Source of the DNA: Sapria himalayana | Lineage: Eukaryota > Streptophyta > Magnoliopsida > Malpighiales > Rafflesiaceae | Assembly (NCBI GenBank): GCA_029783825.1 | Contig: JAREIK010002415.1 | Coordinates: 1,204,506-1,268,505 of the forward strand | Direction: 5' to 3' | DNA length: 64,000 nucleotides | Shown: one piece after another, positions 23,920 to 35,779 of the stretch | Layout: every line of letters starts with the position of its first letter | How positions within the stretch are numbered: position 1 is the first letter of the stretch | The notes under the pieces: model-generated | The model's database searches: none | The model's input: only the letters and a program-made list of their open reading frames with translations | What the model was told of the DNA's origin: nothing | Position numbers and translations under genes: made by a program

Positions 23920-24232
23920 CAGTGGCAGCGACGGTGATGGTGGCAGTAGCGACAGTAGTGGCCAGTGGCAGCAGGGGTGGTAGGGGCGACAGGGGCGGCA
24001 GTAGCTGTAGCACTAGTAGCAATTGCAACAGTGGTAGCAATGGCAGCAACAGCAGCGGCGGTGGCAGCATGCGGTAGCACCGAAAGTGGAAGCAGCAACG
24101 ATGACATCGGCTTCACTGGCAGTAGCAACAACAGCGACGGCAACAGTGGCAGAGGCAGTGGCAGAGGCAGCGACAGCGACTGTAGTGGTAGGAGTTGCAG
24201 CAGCAGCGGGAGCAGCAACAACGATAACAAAT
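23920..24232. repeat. GC-rich trinucleotide array 1 (GGC/AGC/GGT)
   Basis: Irregular triplets GGCAGC, AGCAACAGC, GGTGGC and GTAGCAG occupy about 310 bases. They leave every frame open and yield low-complexity Ala/Ser/Gly peptides on the plus strand and Leu/Pro or Ala/Thr/Val peptides on the minus strand. The array starts with TTATTATCAGCAGTGG, which also starts array 2. Confidence 0.8.
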
Positions 24233-24235
24233 AAG

Positions 24236-24430
24236 GTATATACGTACATATAACAGTCAGTATATACGTACATATAATACTACAATATTTTATGTACATA
24301 TATACTTAGCATATATGTACCCAGTATATATGTACGCATAATACTACAGTTTATATGTACATATTCTGCAGTAATATATATATGAATGAAATTCTAGTAT
24401 ATATGTACATATTTACTATAATAATATATA
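24236..24430. repeat. Palindromic TATATACGTA minisatellite, array 2
   Basis: This is a shorter relative of the 23020-23425 array, with GTATATACGTACATATAA and CAGTATATATGTACGCATAATACTAC units. Confidence 0.7.
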
Positions 24431-24850
24431 TTTATCAAAACATAGTTATTTATTTATTTTGATTTGTTGAGTAGTTTAAATTTCTTAAAGATATGGTATC
24501 ACATTATTTCCCATACGAAGCTTATATAAGTGAATGGATTTTTCAACAAACATGATGCACAGTGATTCGGACAGCTTTTTTTGCAGCAGAAAGTTGGTGA
24601 TCAGAGGAGCAGATGGAGAGAAAGTAACATCAATGCATGGATAGATTATACTTTATGCACTGTCGATAGATACATTGATTAATAAGATGTAATATAATTT
24701 TGTTATTTTTTTTGTTTTAGTTATGTAAATTATTAAATTAGAATAAGCTAATAAATAATTTTTTTTGTTAATTAAAAATTATCATTTATAGTTTCTATTT
24801 TTATTCAATTTAATATAAAAGTATTAAATTAATTAATTTTATTTTTGTTG
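24431..24850. other. AT-rich spacer without a gene
   Basis: No coding sequence was recognised. Confidence 0.4.
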
Positions 24851-24985
24851 GAGTTATATGACAATCAACTTTAATTTGTGTTTGTTCATGTCTATAATAA
24901 CTATTTTTATATATCTGTGAATATGTTTGTGTATCTCTGAATTTTTTGGGTAGAGTTTTAACCTATTATATGTATGTAAAAGCCT
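24851..24985. repeat. Direct repeat R2
   Basis: Partner of R1 (22517-22651), offset by about 2334 bases. R2 runs almost straight into trinucleotide array 2, whereas R1 is separated from array 1 by about 1.27 kb. Confidence 0.8.
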
Positions 24986-25392
24986 ATTATCAGCAGTGGT
25001 ATCAGGGGTAGCGGCGGCGGCAATGGTAGCGACAGTATCAGTGGTAGTGGCGACAATGATGGCAGCGGCGGTAGAGGAGGCAGCGCCTGTAGTGGCAGCA
25101 TGCAGCGGCAGCATGCAGCGGGGGGAGCAACCCGCGGCAGATGCGGCTCAGCGGTGCCAGTGGTGGTAGTGGTAGCAGCAATGGTAGAGGGTGTGGCGGT
25201 GGCAGCTATAGCGGAGTCAACGGTGACATTAGTGGCAGCAATGGCAGCAGCGATAGCACCGGTAGCAGCGACATCACCGACAATAGTGGAGTAGAGCAGT
25301 TGCACTAGTAGTAACGGCAGTGGCAGCAGGGATGACAGCAAGGGCTGTGGCGGTGATAGCCACAGCATCAGCAGCGGTGGCAGCGGCAGTAG
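24986..25392. repeat. GC-rich trinucleotide array 2
   Basis: About 400 bases of GGCGGC, GGTAGC, AGTGGC and GCAGC triplets. It stops abruptly at about 25392, where coding sequence of a CACTA transposase begins. Confidence 0.8.
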
Positions 25393-27409
25393 TGTTCACA
25401 TAACTTAGATGTGATGCACATTGATAAGAGTTTTTTGATAATATTTTTAATACTATAATGAATGCGGAAGGAAAAAAAAAGATAATCCCAAATCAAGACA
25501 AGATTTGAAAAAGTTATGTTCACATCCAGAGTTACATAGAGATGAATTAATGAATAAATTCATTAAGGCTTGTTATAGTCTATAAAAGGATGGAAAGAAA
25601 GCTTTGTGCAAATGACTAGTGGAGCTCAAATTCCTTGATGAATATGCATCTAGCATTGGAAGAATTGTTAATATGAAGAAGTATAAGTTAGTTGGGATGA
25701 AAATTCATGGCTATAATGTGTTCATGGAAAGGTTAATACCCATAATATTCTATGAATTACTTCCAAAAAATATTTGGGAAGAATTGATTAAAATAAGTAT
25801 TTTTTTAAGAATCTCACTTGTAATGTCATAAAAAATGAAGAAATAGAGCAATTACAAAAAATTTTTGGAAGCATTGACTGAAATAAGTTTTTTTTTAAGA
25901 ATCTCACTTGTAATGTCATAAAAAAAGAAGAAAGGGAGCAATTACAAAATGACATCCTCATTATTTTATGATGGCTTGAGTATATTTTTTCTCATAGATT
26001 CTTTGATATCATGGAATATCTTTCAGTCCAGTTGTCTTATAAATCTATGATAGCATGCCCTATACAATACAGATGGATGTATCTATTTGAGAGGTTATAT
26101 ATTTTTTATTTGCTAATCTAAAATTTTTAATATATCCGATGAATATTTTTTCTAATTTATATCTAATTTAGATATTTTAGAAAAATGAAAAAAATATTTG
26201 AAATAAAGTCAAAGTTAAAGGATCAATATGCAATGCTTATTTGGTTGAAGTTGCTTCTATATTTTATGCACACTACTTTTGGCTACTATTGTATAATAAA
26301 CATAACAAATTATCACCAATAAATTATATGGTACACAGGATGGATCAGAAGAAAATGACATGCTTTCTTTTTTTACACATATGGGTCGATCATATGGTAG
26401 AGCAACATCGATATATTCTTTGGATGACCTAGAGTATTATGCTGTGAACACATACATTTTATTGAACTACGAGAAAATTACACCTTATATTGAGTAAGAT
26501 TTATCATAATTTCATATTTTCATTTATATGTCATTCTATGTGTTATAGCAATTTAATACTTCAAAATACCTTCAATATTATTTTTGAAGAATATATGCTA
26601 AGAAATTAAGGCAAAGAGGATCTCATTTTGATGATGCTTTAATTGATATAAAGTTTGAAAAGGATTTTGCAAATAGGTTTGAAAAATTTGTCAAAATATA
26701 ACATATCATTCTTGGTTCTAAGCATTTACGTGAAATATTATATATGTATGAATTTATCCTTTATAATTTTGTAGGTATAAATTTTTTCAATCAAATATAT
26801 GTAATAGATTATTGAAGCATCTTTCAAAAGGATCGTATGAAGTTTACAAACATATCTTATACATTATGTAAATGGATACAAATTTCACACTTTAAAATAT
26901 GGTTCAAATAGAGCTGCAATGAATAATAATGTTTGCATCAAGGGATCTAATTGTACTGCATCTACTAATGATTTTCACAGTCGGCTAATTGAAATTATAT
27001 ATATGGAGCATCCTACTTTACCAAATAATAGGATAAATCTATTTAAGTATGAATGATTTGATCATATTCTAAATATCGGTACTAGAATTCATCATCAATG
27101 CAACCTTATTGATGTGCACCATAAGAAATATTATTGTAAGTACAAGCAATTTATTCTTGTGGTACAAGCCGAACAAGTGTGCTACACCACTTATCTAACC
27201 ATAAGAAAAATATGGTATTTCAAAAGAATAATATGGTACTTCATTTGATCATAAGTGGGACAAATGATGGCCTTCAAATATTATATGGTGAAGGTAGAAA
27301 TTATTTGGATATTGATGATGACCATGTTGAAAACAATAATGAGGAGGAATTAATTACAAAATCAGATGATGATGAATATGTAGAAAGAAATGTTAGAAAA
27401 TTTTGGTGA
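25393..27409 (+). pseudogene. CACTA TNP2-like transposase remnant (C-terminal half)
   Basis: From 25399 the plus strand reads HNLDVMHIDKSFFDNIFN, the motif that follows the catalytic Transposase_21 domain in En/Spm TNP2/TNPD proteins. A DUF4218-like region follows (25620-26300), with YKLVGMKIHGYNVFM, RLIPI and LLPKNIWEEL, then pieces equivalent to FFDSMEHL and YRWMYPFER, and GSICNAYLVE. Two further blocks (26590-26720, 26930-27170) match the DUF4216 end of the family, with the order KGSNCTAST, FHSRLIEIIYMEHPTLP and LFKYEW; an acidic tail runs to 27409. Stops, shifts and possible introns break the frame. The Transposase_21 domain itself is absent: a trinucleotide array occupies its place. The protein is not functional. 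Confidence 0.75.
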
Positions 27410-27599
27410 TAACTAAAAATTTATTGAATGCCTTGTTATTTTATCATTCTCATTTTGTAATCATTATAATATGGATGTTAAATTAAAATAGTTTAATTGT
27501 GTTTTTAATGTTAATGTGTTTATCATTATATTTTGTTATTATGACATTTTCATATCATATTTTTATCACCTCTATATATTTTGATATTTATGTAACTTG

Positions 27600-29735
27600 A
27601 TTTAGGTATTGATAGCTAATCATTCAAGTGGCTGATGATCTCAATATGTGAGGAAAGATAGAGAAAGTCAACTAATAGTTCATGGAGGATAAAATCTAAT
27701 AATAGTATTCAGTGATAACAATACTACAAATGTCTCTTTGCATTCTCCTACATGTTCGGAGAAAACATTGGCATTACTTCATCATGACATACATGAATGT
27801 ACTACCACTAATATTCTTTCTTTATCTCATTTTGTACCAGAAGATACTTATAGTTCCGTCCTACTTATCTTAGGAGGCCCATGTATTGGTACTATGGTAG
27901 TAGCATTGATAAGATATTCACAATCTATAATTTGCATGATAAGTTATGAAATAATCTTCATTTTTCTTACCATTGACAATAAATAGTGCATAGCTTTCTT
28001 AAATTTACTATATGTATTCATTATCATTTTTTATTTTTTTCATTTTAATTAAATATAAAATAATATTTGAATGAAATTTTAAGTATAATAAAATATTTGA
28101 ATTTTGGTATTTTAAAATAATAATAACACATGATATTGCTACTTATTGAATATTATCATTTAGAATTAAAATAATTTTTTTGTTACAAAGTTTTGGATAA
28201 TAAATATAAATGAAATAAATTTTAACTTGGTAGCAGCAAAATTTGTTTATTTTGTTTATATGTATATATACATGCCGATGTTAAATTACTTATAAGTTTA
28301 TTCCTTCTACTTCTCATATAATCAGCAAGATATTTAAGGAAAAACTAGTTGTGTTGGATATAAAGTAGTGCAAAGTGCCCCCAAGTATGAAAGAATTTAT
28401 TAGGAAAAATTTGAGGTACATTTTTTGTGTATTTACTTATTTTTCAATTTGGTTTAATATAATTTACACTTAAAATAAATACACAACAACGTATAAATGT
28501 TTTATTTGATTTTTACAAAAAAGTACAAATGGAATAATGCTTTGGTGGTCTCGGTGAAGAATTCATGAAAATATATGACAAGTGTGAGATATAATGACAA
28601 ACTTGACTAATAGAAAAAAAATGGTAAATATGCAACTCCTAATAGTGTCCCCTTAGTGTTTGGATAAAGTGGTTAGGAATAATAGAATAGTGAGGAGTTC
28701 AAGGCATTACCTCAAATGGCCTCACATAATCATCGATCAAAGAAAGCATGTGGAGGATCAGGACCTTCAAAACATATTGGAGCTTTAAAGGTGACCTAGC
28801 AATATTTAGTAGATTTGGTATAAATATATTTTATTTTTTGTTATAATTTAAATTTTTTGAACCCAAAGGATAATAATTATGTGATAAAGAATGATGCACC
28901 TTAATAGTTACATTTATTTATTTTTAGGAGGTTAAGGTAGGACATCCACCAACACCATTTGATGGTTTTAAGTGAATGCACAAGAAGAATGATAGATCAT
29001 TTGTGGACAAGTGCTCAAATGATATAAATGTGAGTTTCTCATTTTGTACTTGTAGTTTCATTTGGAAATTACAAATAATAAAAGAAAAATATTAAAAAAA
29101 ACTAAGCATATTTTTTTACCATAACTGATAATTTACTATTTATGGGCTTATTAAATATGATGACTAACATTATTTTTATATTATTTGTTGATAGCAAGAG
29201 GACAATTTTTCATGCTAATATAAAATTTATTTTAATAAATTACTTGGTAAGTTATGTTGTAATTTAATAATTGTAGTAAGCTGTGGAAATTATGGTTTCA
29301 ATAGCTTCACAATTGACAAATATTTTTATAGAGATGCAAGAGATTGATGTTGTGCATATTTATCTTCAAGTAGACAGAGTGAATCCAAAAAAATAGTTAG
29401 TGTACGGTCTTGGTACCCATGCATTTACAATTTATCCAAGTTATATTTGAAGTTTTTCATCATCATTTTTCAATTATAATAACATGTTTAATGAGAGGCT
29501 ATGCGAGGAGATGCAAGAAATTCAGGATATATTACAAAAGAAAAATGAGGAGATACAATAAAAGAATGAAGAGATGCAAAAAAAGAATGAAAATTTGCAA
29601 AAGGAAAATTGAAGAAATGAAAAAAAAAAGATACTAAAAAAATAAAAAGAGATGATGAAATACAATATAAGATTTTTAAGATTGAGAAAATTAAGGTGCA
29701 AGTTGGTAGAGACATAATCTATTTTTCTATATTTT
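27600..29735 (+). pseudogene. CACTA TNPA-like (Transposase_24) remnant
   Basis: Downstream of the TNP2-like remnant and on the same strand are pieces of the second CACTA protein, which binds subterminal repeats. About 28690-28795 gives SEEFKALP and SKKACGGSGPSKHIG, the equivalent of the NRSKQxxPHTGGSKS region. About 28925-29030 gives VGHPPTPFDGF, then MHKKNDRSFVDKCSNDI, the GRxPTxxELFxxTHxKKDGxFVDxxS motif. The stretch 29480-29720 encodes a Lys/Glu/Met-rich coiled-coil tail. A plus-strand frame at 27738-27986 may be the N-terminal part; I do not recognise it. Stops and introns divide the gene. The gene order TNP2 then TNPA is common in plant CACTA elements. Confidence 0.6.
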
Positions 29736-30074
29736 GAAGAGGATCCATGAAGATCTCTAAAGGATAATACACATTAGGAGAAGGACTCGTAGTTGTTTGT
29801 GATGTGTAATTAATTTTTTGTAATGACTGTTTTTGATGTGAAATTATGGTTTTTGTATAAATATTTTTTTATTAGGTTATAAATTGTGTATTGATATTTA
29901 GGGACATTTATATTTATTATTTGATATTTTATTCTATGGTAGATGTTATATGAATGTCATTTGACGAATAATATGTGGATGTACTAATTTGGTTGTAGGT
30001 CATATAGTTTATGTATATAATCGTATATTGTATAGAACAAATTACTACACAAATAGAGCATGTTCCTGTTGCAT

Positions 30075-30395
30075 ACAATAGAAATAAAAAATTCCATTTC
30101 TAAATTTGTTTCTAAATTGGAATGGATCATCTACTTCTTTGATAATCCGTCATTTATATAGAAATGGATAATATGTTTCTATTTTTTTATGTTGCAAAAT
30201 TAGTGATGAAATCCAAGACTTCTTTATTGTCGCAACTTTTAGCAATAGTTTTTTTTTGGTTTCTATTTACAAAAAATGTCATTGCATTATCCATTTCTAA
30301 AAATTTAGAGAGGATGATTTTAGAAATGAATTCTTTTCATTTCTAATTACATCACTATTTGATCACTACGATGGAATTAGAAACAAAAATGGATG
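30075..30395. repeat. Subterminal-like repeats, CCATTTCTAA words
   Basis: The word CATTTCTAA and its inverse TTAGAAATG occur about ten times in both orientations, as in the subterminal zone of a CACTA element. This fits the right-hand end of the element coding at 25393-29735. A clear CACTA terminus could not be pinned; ATCACTA at 30350-30356 and ATCACTACG at 30361-30369 are weak candidates. The segment 29736-30074 is AT-rich sequence without features. Confidence 0.45.
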
Positions 30396-30404
30396 ATTTT
30401 AGAT

Positions 30405-30480
30405 ATGTATGTGTACATATGTATATACACATGGGTGTGTATATATATATATTGTGTGTGTGTGTGTGTGTATAGCAATC

Positions 30481-30518
<38 letters not shown>

Positions 30519-30665
30519 TGTATGTATGTATATACCTATGTATATATGTATGTCTATATATCTACACACACACACACACCTATATGTGTATAGATACACA
30601 CACGCACGTGAGCACACACACACACACACTCACTCACTCATATACTATATTTATATGATATAGAT
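30405..30665. repeat. Compound TG/TA/CA microsatellite
   Basis: TG, TA, TATG and CA dinucleotide or tetranucleotide runs follow one another. Open frames here are by-products. Confidence 0.9.
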
Positions 30666-30745
30666 AATGTATATATTTTTTAATATCATTAATGGGCATT
30701 TAAGCAAGTAGGTGAAACTTGTAATATCAATAATAGGCATTTTGG

Positions 30746-30950
30746 TGAAACTTCACCTTGCCCATAGTGGAAATCTATTTATGATTTTTATTTTTTCTTT
30801 TATAAAAGGAGGTTTCTCCTTCATTATAATCTATTCTAATCCCAAATCTTTTTTTTAAGTTGTATTTCATTTATTGTCCTATTTATTTTAATAATTCAGG
30901 ATTGAAATTTCCATTTTCAAATTATTACTATGAGTACTATTTTTATAATA
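30746..30950 (+). repeat. Copia A 5' LTR
   Basis: It shares with 32540-32735 the order TGAAACTT, CCTTGCCC/TTGCCC, GAAATCTATTT/GAATCTATTT, CTCCTTCATTATAATCTATTC/CTCCTCCATTGTTATCTATTC and TTTTGTATT-type blocks. The copies have diverged strongly. Confidence 0.6.
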
Positions 30951-31199
30951 GTGATATTTGAGGTAGGGTTTAGGATAATAATTTTGTGGTTAAGACATGT
31001 CTAGAAAATTTCTATCAAAAGGTTGATAAGAACCTCAAGGTCTATTGTTTTTAATAAGGTATTGCTATCTCACAACATACTCGAGAACTTTCTCACTATA
31101 TTAACAAAAATAGTTACCACTATTCTCATATACAATTTAATGAAAAAGTAAAACAAATGATAATGAAATTTGGAATAGTAAAATTGATCAGGAGTAATT

Positions 31200-32340
31200 T
31201 TTCATTATGAAAAATCAAAATCAAGATAATTTTGTGAAATAATAATTGCTCAAATGCAATTAAAGAAGATTCATTAAGATTACAAAAGATTAGTGAAATG
31301 AGATGGGTAGTAATATAATTATAGGTCTACATTTTGAACTAGATGATGGAATACTATCCATTATGGTAGAAACTAATATGAAAAAATAGATTTGGGATAT
31401 TCTCACAAGACTATATGAGACAAAATCACTTCAAAATAAGATCTTCTTAAAGAGAAGATTCTATACTATTCAATGAGGAGATCAACTATGGTAATTGATC
31501 ATTTGATACATTGAATACTATATTTACTATGTTGGATCAAAAAATAGAAGAAGTTAAAACATTGAATACTATATTTACTATGTTGAATCAAAAAATAGAA
31601 GAAGTTAAATGTGCTAAGATTTTACTTCAAAGTCTTCCTAATTTATATGATCAATTCATCATCAATCTGATGAACAATATCCTTACAGACTATCTAGTCT
31701 TCAATGATATTGTAGCTATTATCTTAGAAGAAAAAAATAGGCACAAAATTAAGGAGGACAAACATATAAGTATGCAGCAAGTCAAAGCTTTGACAGTGAT
31801 AAGAGAGTGATCAACAGAGCATGTTCTCAGTGAGAGTCAGAATTATTATAGATCAAAATCAAAAAGTAAGAAGGATATTAATCACTTCAATTATAGAAAG
31901 AAAGGACATTTCAAATAAATTATTAGTATAATAAAAAGAGTGAGAATGGCGAGTCATCAAATAATAAAGGGAATGTTATAAGTATCTATGATGATAGAAC
32001 TATCCTATACAACAAGGAAACAATAATAGTTAAAAGTATAAAGTAGTTATGTGATGTTTGGTTACTAGACTTAGGAGCTTCATGGCACATAGTATCTCAA
32101 CGAGAATGGTTCCACAAATATAAACTAATCTCGGAGGTTCTGTACATGACAGTGTTGATCATATTTTGAAGATTATTTTTATTACTACTATCAAAATAAA
32201 AAATATTCAATAGTATGGTTTGCACTATTTGAGATGTAAGATATGTGAAAGACTTGAAGAAAAATCTATTGTCATTGGGACAAATAGATAGTATTGGATG
32301 CAAGACTAATGTTGAAAATGGTATGATAAAGATTTGAGAG
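31200..32340 (+). pseudogene. Copia A gag-protease remnant
   Basis: The open part at 31511-31807 encodes a UBN2-type gag segment with CAKILLQSLPNLYDQF, then TDYLVFNDIVAIILEEKN. Next comes a degraded zinc knuckle near 31880-31920 (HFNYRKKGHFK, with the expected cysteines lost), then the protease region at 32055-32110 (WLLDLGASWH, where the family has DSGA). Near 32230-32290 is VKDLKKNLLSLGQID. Stops are scattered through. The protease active site is altered from DSG to DLG, so the protein would be inactive even where the frame is open. Confidence 0.7.
31510..31611 (+). repeat. 51-bp in-frame tandem duplication in copia gag
   Basis: Positions 31510-31560 and 31561-31611 are near-identical 51-base units, each encoding 17 residues around LNTIFTML(D/N)QKIEEVK. 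The length is a multiple of three, so the frame is kept. Confidence 0.85.
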
Positions 32341-32539
32341 ACTGCTTGTGATTATGAATGGAGAAAGATCACATTAAATCTAGCAATGCCTTAAAGGATA
32401 AACAATAAAGAAGGGCTTAATGCATGTTTTGCATCAATTAAGAAAAGATAAGATTAATGATGATGTGGTATCTCAAATTAGGCAACTTGTTAGACTAAGG
32501 TTTATAGATTCTCTTAAAATTAGATTAGACTAAGGGAGG

Positions 32540-32735
32540 TGAAACTTGCCCACATTGGAATCTATTTGTGATATTCTATTTTATTCTACAAACAGTTTCT
32601 CCTCCATTGTTATCTATTCCTACCCTAATTCCCTTATAGTTTGTATTGAATTTACTGTCTTATTTACTTTATTCTTTTAGTGTTACATTTTTATTTTGAA
32701 ATTATTATTATGGGTTCTATTTTTATTTTATAAAT
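32540..32735 (+). repeat. Copia A 3' LTR
   Basis: It begins right after the purine tract at 32531-32539. The far end is uncertain by about 20 bases because the sequence turns AT-rich. Confidence 0.55.
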
Positions 32736-32894
32736 ATATAAAATAAAAATAAAAAACATATTTTTGATTTTTAAAAAATGATTTGGATCAGTACTCAATC
32801 ATATCTGTGACCTTTTTGTGGAATTAAAAAAAGTATTTCAATTCCATATTTGATCTAATCAATAGTCATATTGACACCAGATCTAACTTATTAT

Positions 32895-33119
32895 TTTTGT
32901 TTTTAAATATGAGGCTATATTTTTTAGAAAGATATGTGTTTTGATGCATTAAAATCAAAGTAATTATGAAATGCATTAAAATAAATAATACAATAAAAGA
33001 AATACAAGCTAAAAGGGAATTGAGATCGTGATGCTTTTCAAAGGAGGAGGGATCTCTTTTTATAGAAAAAAAATTAGAAGCCCAAAATAGGTTTCTGATG
33101 TGCACAAGATGATGTTTCA
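32895..33119 (-). repeat. Copia B 3' LTR
   Basis: It shares with 35780-35925 the blocks AATAAAT, (A)AAGGGAATTGAGAT/AAGAGAATTGAGAT, TTTTCAAA and GGAGGGATCTC/GGAGTAACCTC. The outer boundary is approximate. Confidence 0.55.
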
Positions 33120-33289
33120 CCAACCCCAAATATCAAAAACCCAAAAATTAGAAACCCAAAAATCAGAAACACAAAATAGATCATTCTCCCACCCTAAATT
33201 CATCTTTGCCATTTGTCTATGCTTTCTTATGTTCATGCTAAGCTACATGAAATTCTGTATCATTCAAACTTATCAATGTTGATCGATTT

Positions 33290-35700
33290 GGTCAAACCAT
33301 CTGCTATGTTGTCATTAATGTGAATCTTTTGCATATTCATACTTCCTGCTTAAACTTTCTCTCATACAAAATGATATTATACTCTGATATATTTTTTCTT
33401 CGAATAAAATACTAAATTTATTACTAAGTGTAGAGCACTCTGGCTATCAAAAAATGAAGCACCTTTATTTTTATGTGTCCAAACTCTTCTAATTGTATCT
33501 GCAACTAGATTTTCTCTTTACTAGTTTGTGTTGTTGCAACATACTCTACTTATGTCATTGAAGTAACTGATAATTACCTTGTGCGTAGTGGGTTTCCATA
33601 TGCAATACCCCTTCACCCCATTAACATACCCTAAAAATATAAACTTTTTGGATTTGTGATATAACTTTCTTCTTTCTTAAGTGTTGTACATCACATATGT
33701 AGGACATCTAAAAAAGTGCAAAGTAGAGTAATATACTAGCTTACCACTCCATATCTACATTGGCATCTTTAAATCAATTTTAATTGATGATAACTAATTT
33801 ATCACATAACATGCAATATTGGTTGCTTCTATCCAAAAAAAGTTGGGTAGACTTGTGTTCCTCAATATCGTTCTCATCCATTTTGCTAGAGTTCTGTTCA
33901 ACTATTTTGCTATTCTATTTTTTTGTGGTATGTATGTGACTATAAACTATCATTTGACACCTTCCTGCTTACAAAGAATAAGAAACTTACCATCTATATA
34001 TTCATATCCATTATCTATCTACAAACATTTAATCCTTTTCCAGGATTCAAGTTCCACCCATAATTTGAAGTTTTTAAAAATTGAAAATATATCTGATTTT
34101 TTCTTGATTGAATACACCCAACATCATCTTGAGTAACCATTAATGAAAGATATAAAATATTGTGCTTCTCTCTGAGACATTTTTTATGATTCCTATACAT
34201 CAGAATGTATTAAATTTAGAATGCATTTATTTTTTACAATTAATCTACTAAATTCAATCTAATATGCTTACTTATAACACAATGCTCACAAAAAAAGTTT
34301 ACTAATTTGAGCATTTGAAGTAATTTTTTATTAGAGATAATCTTTAAATATTATTCTGACATGTGGCCTAATTTGAGATGCCACATCATTATTGATCTTT
34401 TTCTTTTCTAATAGATACAATACATGGATCAATTTCATATATTATTTCTCCTTTATGTATGAATAAATTTGTCATGATCTTTTCTCCATTCAAGACCACA
34501 AATACCTCTCAAAGATAATAAATTTTTCTTCAATTCAATCACATATCATACTTTTTGAATGATATGAATCATACTATAAAATATTTTTATTTTGATAGTA
34601 GCGATACCAACAATCTTCAAAGCATGACCATAACCTATATGTATAGAACCTCTTGAGATTGGTTCATATTTGTGAAACCAATTTTTTTGAGATGTCATAT
34701 ACAATGAAGCTCCAAAGTCTAGCAATCACATATCACCAAACTGCTTTCTACTTTCAACTGTTGTTGTCATATTGCTATATAAGATGTCTCCATCATCATT
34801 GATGCTTTCAATATTTCCTTGAATATTTTGATAAATCATCATCTATACTCTTTTTCTTAAATAAATAATCTTTTTTGAAGTACTATTTCTTACAATAGTT
34901 GTAGTACTTAATATTTTTCTTACTTCTTGATTTTGATCTACCATAATCTTGACTCCCCAGGGGCCATGCTCTATTGATCTCTCTCGTATCGCCATCAAAG
35001 TTTCTACTTTCTATGTATTTACATATCTATCCTCCTTGTTTTTGTATCTATTTTTTTCATCTAAAATGGTAGCAACAATATCATTGAAGATTAGAATGTC
35101 TATAAGAACAACATTTGTTAGAATTATGATGAGTTGATCATATGAATTATTTAGGCTTTAAAGTAAAATCTTAACACATTCAACTTCTTCTATTTTATGA
35201 TCAAATATTTTAAGAAAAAAGAGTATTCAGAGTGTTGATATGATTAGTTATCACAACAGATTCTATCATTCAAAGAATATAAAATTTTTTCTTTAAGATG
35301 ATCTTGTAATAAAATGATTTCATCTTGTAAAATCGTGTGAAAATATCTCATATATTTTCCGCTGCATTATTTTCTACCTCACTCAATAATACTAAATCAC
35401 CTAATGTCTAATATAGATTGGCAATTGCATTACCATCCTTTCATTTCACTATTCATGAATCTTGGTGGATACTTTTTAATTGGATCTAAGTAATTATTTT
35501 TCCTCAAAATTGCCTTAATTTATATTTTTCATAATGAAAAATTATTCATGTTGAATTTTTATACTTCAAATTTTGTTATCATTTATTTAACTTTTACAGT
35601 AAATAGTAATCAAGAATAATAGTAACTATTTTGTTAATACACTGAAAAAATTCCCAAGTAAGTAGAGGGGTGCAATACTCTTTTAAAAAACTATAGACCT
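33290..35700 (-). pseudogene. Copia B gag-pol remnant
   Basis: Reading right to left on the minus strand, a gag piece (35000-35110, FNDIVATILDEKN) is followed by a protease region (34690-34740, DFGASLYMTSQKNWFHKYEP) and KKNLLSL (about 34510). Integrase-end pieces come next (33570-33700, KKFIFLGYVNGVKGYCIW), then RNase H fragments (33300-33500). The central integrase is poor and the reverse transcriptase is largely missing. Stops and shifts are frequent. The protease motif and GYVNGVKGYC order mark it as copia; the resemblance to remnant A suggests one family. Confidence 0.6.
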
Positions 35701-35779
35701 TGAGGCTCATATCATGCTTTTGACAAACTTTTGCTAGACATGCATTAATCATACCATCTTACCTTGTCTCTGATATTTC

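Larger units (their letters stand above)
30746..32740 (+). mobile_element. Copia remnant A (internally deleted)
   Basis: Two related segments flank a gag-protease remnant: a left LTR starting TGAAACTTCACCTTGCCC at 30746 and a right LTR starting TGAAACTTGCCCACATTGG at 32540. Just before the right one is a purine tract (AAGGGAGG). A decayed primer-binding site (TGATATTTGAGG, compare TGGTATCAGAGC) follows the left LTR at about 30952. Integrase, reverse transcriptase and RNase H are missing, so about 2 kb remains of an element normally near 5 kb. No target duplication could be confirmed. Confidence 0.65.

Noticed and set aside
23780..25368. Many long open frames on both strands rich in Ala, Leu, Pro, Ser or Thr
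   Set aside because: They come from trinucleotide repeats, which keep all frames open. They are low in complexity and have no family match.
29410..29637. Lys/Arg-rich protein as an independent gene
   Set aside because: It overlaps the coiled-coil tail of the TNPA-like remnant in another frame.
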